A stretch of 64,000 bases of DNA from Piromyces finnis (Eukaryota > Neocallimastigomycota > Neocallimastigomycetes > Neocallimastigales > Neocallimastigaceae), in contig MCFH01000066.1 in the NCBI GenBank assembly GCA_002104945.1, positions 62,001-126,000 of the forward strand, read 5' to 3'. The position numbers were made by a program, and so were the translations under genes. Of this stretch, positions 63,449-64,000 are shown piece after piece; the stretch's first letter is position 1, and each line of letters starts with the position of its first letter. The notes under the pieces are model-generated. The model did not search any database. It was not told the origin of the DNA and saw only the letters and a program-made list of their open reading frames with translations.

Positions 63449-64000
63449 TTTTATAAATTGTATATTAAACTACTACTGTTTGTTTATATTTAATGTGAAA
63501 TATTAGTATTTTATTATATTTTGAATAGGTAAAACTATAATAAATATTGGCTTTATTATTTTTTTTTTTTGAAATTTCATTGAAATTTATATTTTTTAAA
63601 AAATTTGATTTTTTTTTTTTTATGTTAAAAAAACTTAATCCTTTTCATCAGTTATTTTCTATTACATCTTTATTATCATCATTAGTATTGTCATTAATGT
63701 TGTTGTTATTACTGTTGTTGTCTTAAATTTTTATATAAACAATTATAAAAAAAAATTAAAAACTCGATTGTCGTAAATTTAAATTTTTAAAAATGTTTCA
63801 TCTATTATATTTAAATTTATTAATGAAAAAAAAAAAAAGGAATTAAATGTTCCGTTTTATATTTCTTTCTTTACAACAAATTATAAATAAATAAATGAAT
63901 GAATATAAAATTAATAAGTTCACTCTATTCATTTCAGTTTATTTTTATTCTAATTTGAGTTTTTAAGAACAAAACTAAAGGAATTTAATTTAAATTTCAA
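63449..64000. other. A/T-rich DNA at the window end, possible promoter of the small minus-strand gene
   Basis: Low-complexity A/T sequence with poly-T and poly-A runs. It would contain the 5' flank of the 63226-63448 coding region. No other gene is seen. Confidence 0.5.

Overview
The window looks like nuclear DNA of an anaerobic gut fungus (Neocallimastigomycota). The intergenic DNA is extremely A/T-rich with long homopolymer tracts, introns are GT..AG, and four very large secreted repeat proteins carry the Tyr-Tyr...Leu-Ile-x-Cys...Cys repeat pattern I associate with fungal cellulosome scaffoldins (ScaA type). The taxon and the scaffoldin name rest on recognition, not on a search. The repeats, exon structures, gene lesions and mobile-element boundaries are read directly from the sequence.

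Region 1 (1-12.4 kb) is a graveyard of retroelements. A non-LTR retrotransposon fragment (LINE-A, 1-2861) ends in a poly(A) tract. It abuts directly a second LINE of the same family (LINE-B), whose 5' end is present twice (2861-3474 and 3793-4411). LINE-B has an APE endonuclease and a reverse transcriptase, is broken by frameshifts, and is cut off at about 7866 by a minus-strand Ty3/gypsy fragment (about 7867-11105; gag, protease, partial RT). After an A/T-rich stretch comes a GC-richer block of about 540 bp with a tRNA-like head and a short A tail, possibly a SINE.

Region 2 (12.4-57.3 kb) is a head-to-tail, plus-strand array of four scaffoldin-like genes. Gene 1 (12753-20909) is a pseudogene: its N-terminal half has many stops and frameshifts, and a 604-bp solo LTR with a 5-bp target duplication sits in its otherwise intact C-terminal half. 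Genes 2 (25484-32746, 2365 aa), 3 (37811-45817, 2473 aa) and 4 (49341-57260, 2557 aa) are intact if two short introns in the signal-peptide region are removed. These introns are outside the long open frames but are supported in every copy by splice sites, reading phase and a resulting signal peptide. All copies share the same plan: a tiny first exon, a signal-peptide exon, a giant exon with a Cys-containing N-terminal cap, a divergent repeat region, an RRKRA dibasic site, a nearly invariant C-terminal part of about 1080 aa and a hydrophobic C-terminal tail. Shared variants in the C-terminal part form a mosaic among copies, which suggests gene conversion. Short palindromic elements recur upstream of genes 1-3 and downstream of genes 1-3.

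Region 3 (57.3-64 kb) is nearly gene-free. It holds a stretch of 466 consecutive A/T bases, an inverted repeat, an (AAT)n microsatellite flanked by two diverged copies of one block, a relict minus-strand coding fragment and a small minus-strand coding region near 63.3 kb.

The likely biology: the scaffoldins would be secreted and wall- or membrane-tethered, and would display dockerin-bearing plant-cell-wall hydrolases. The array appears to be diversifying its N-terminal repeats while homogenising its C-terminal half.
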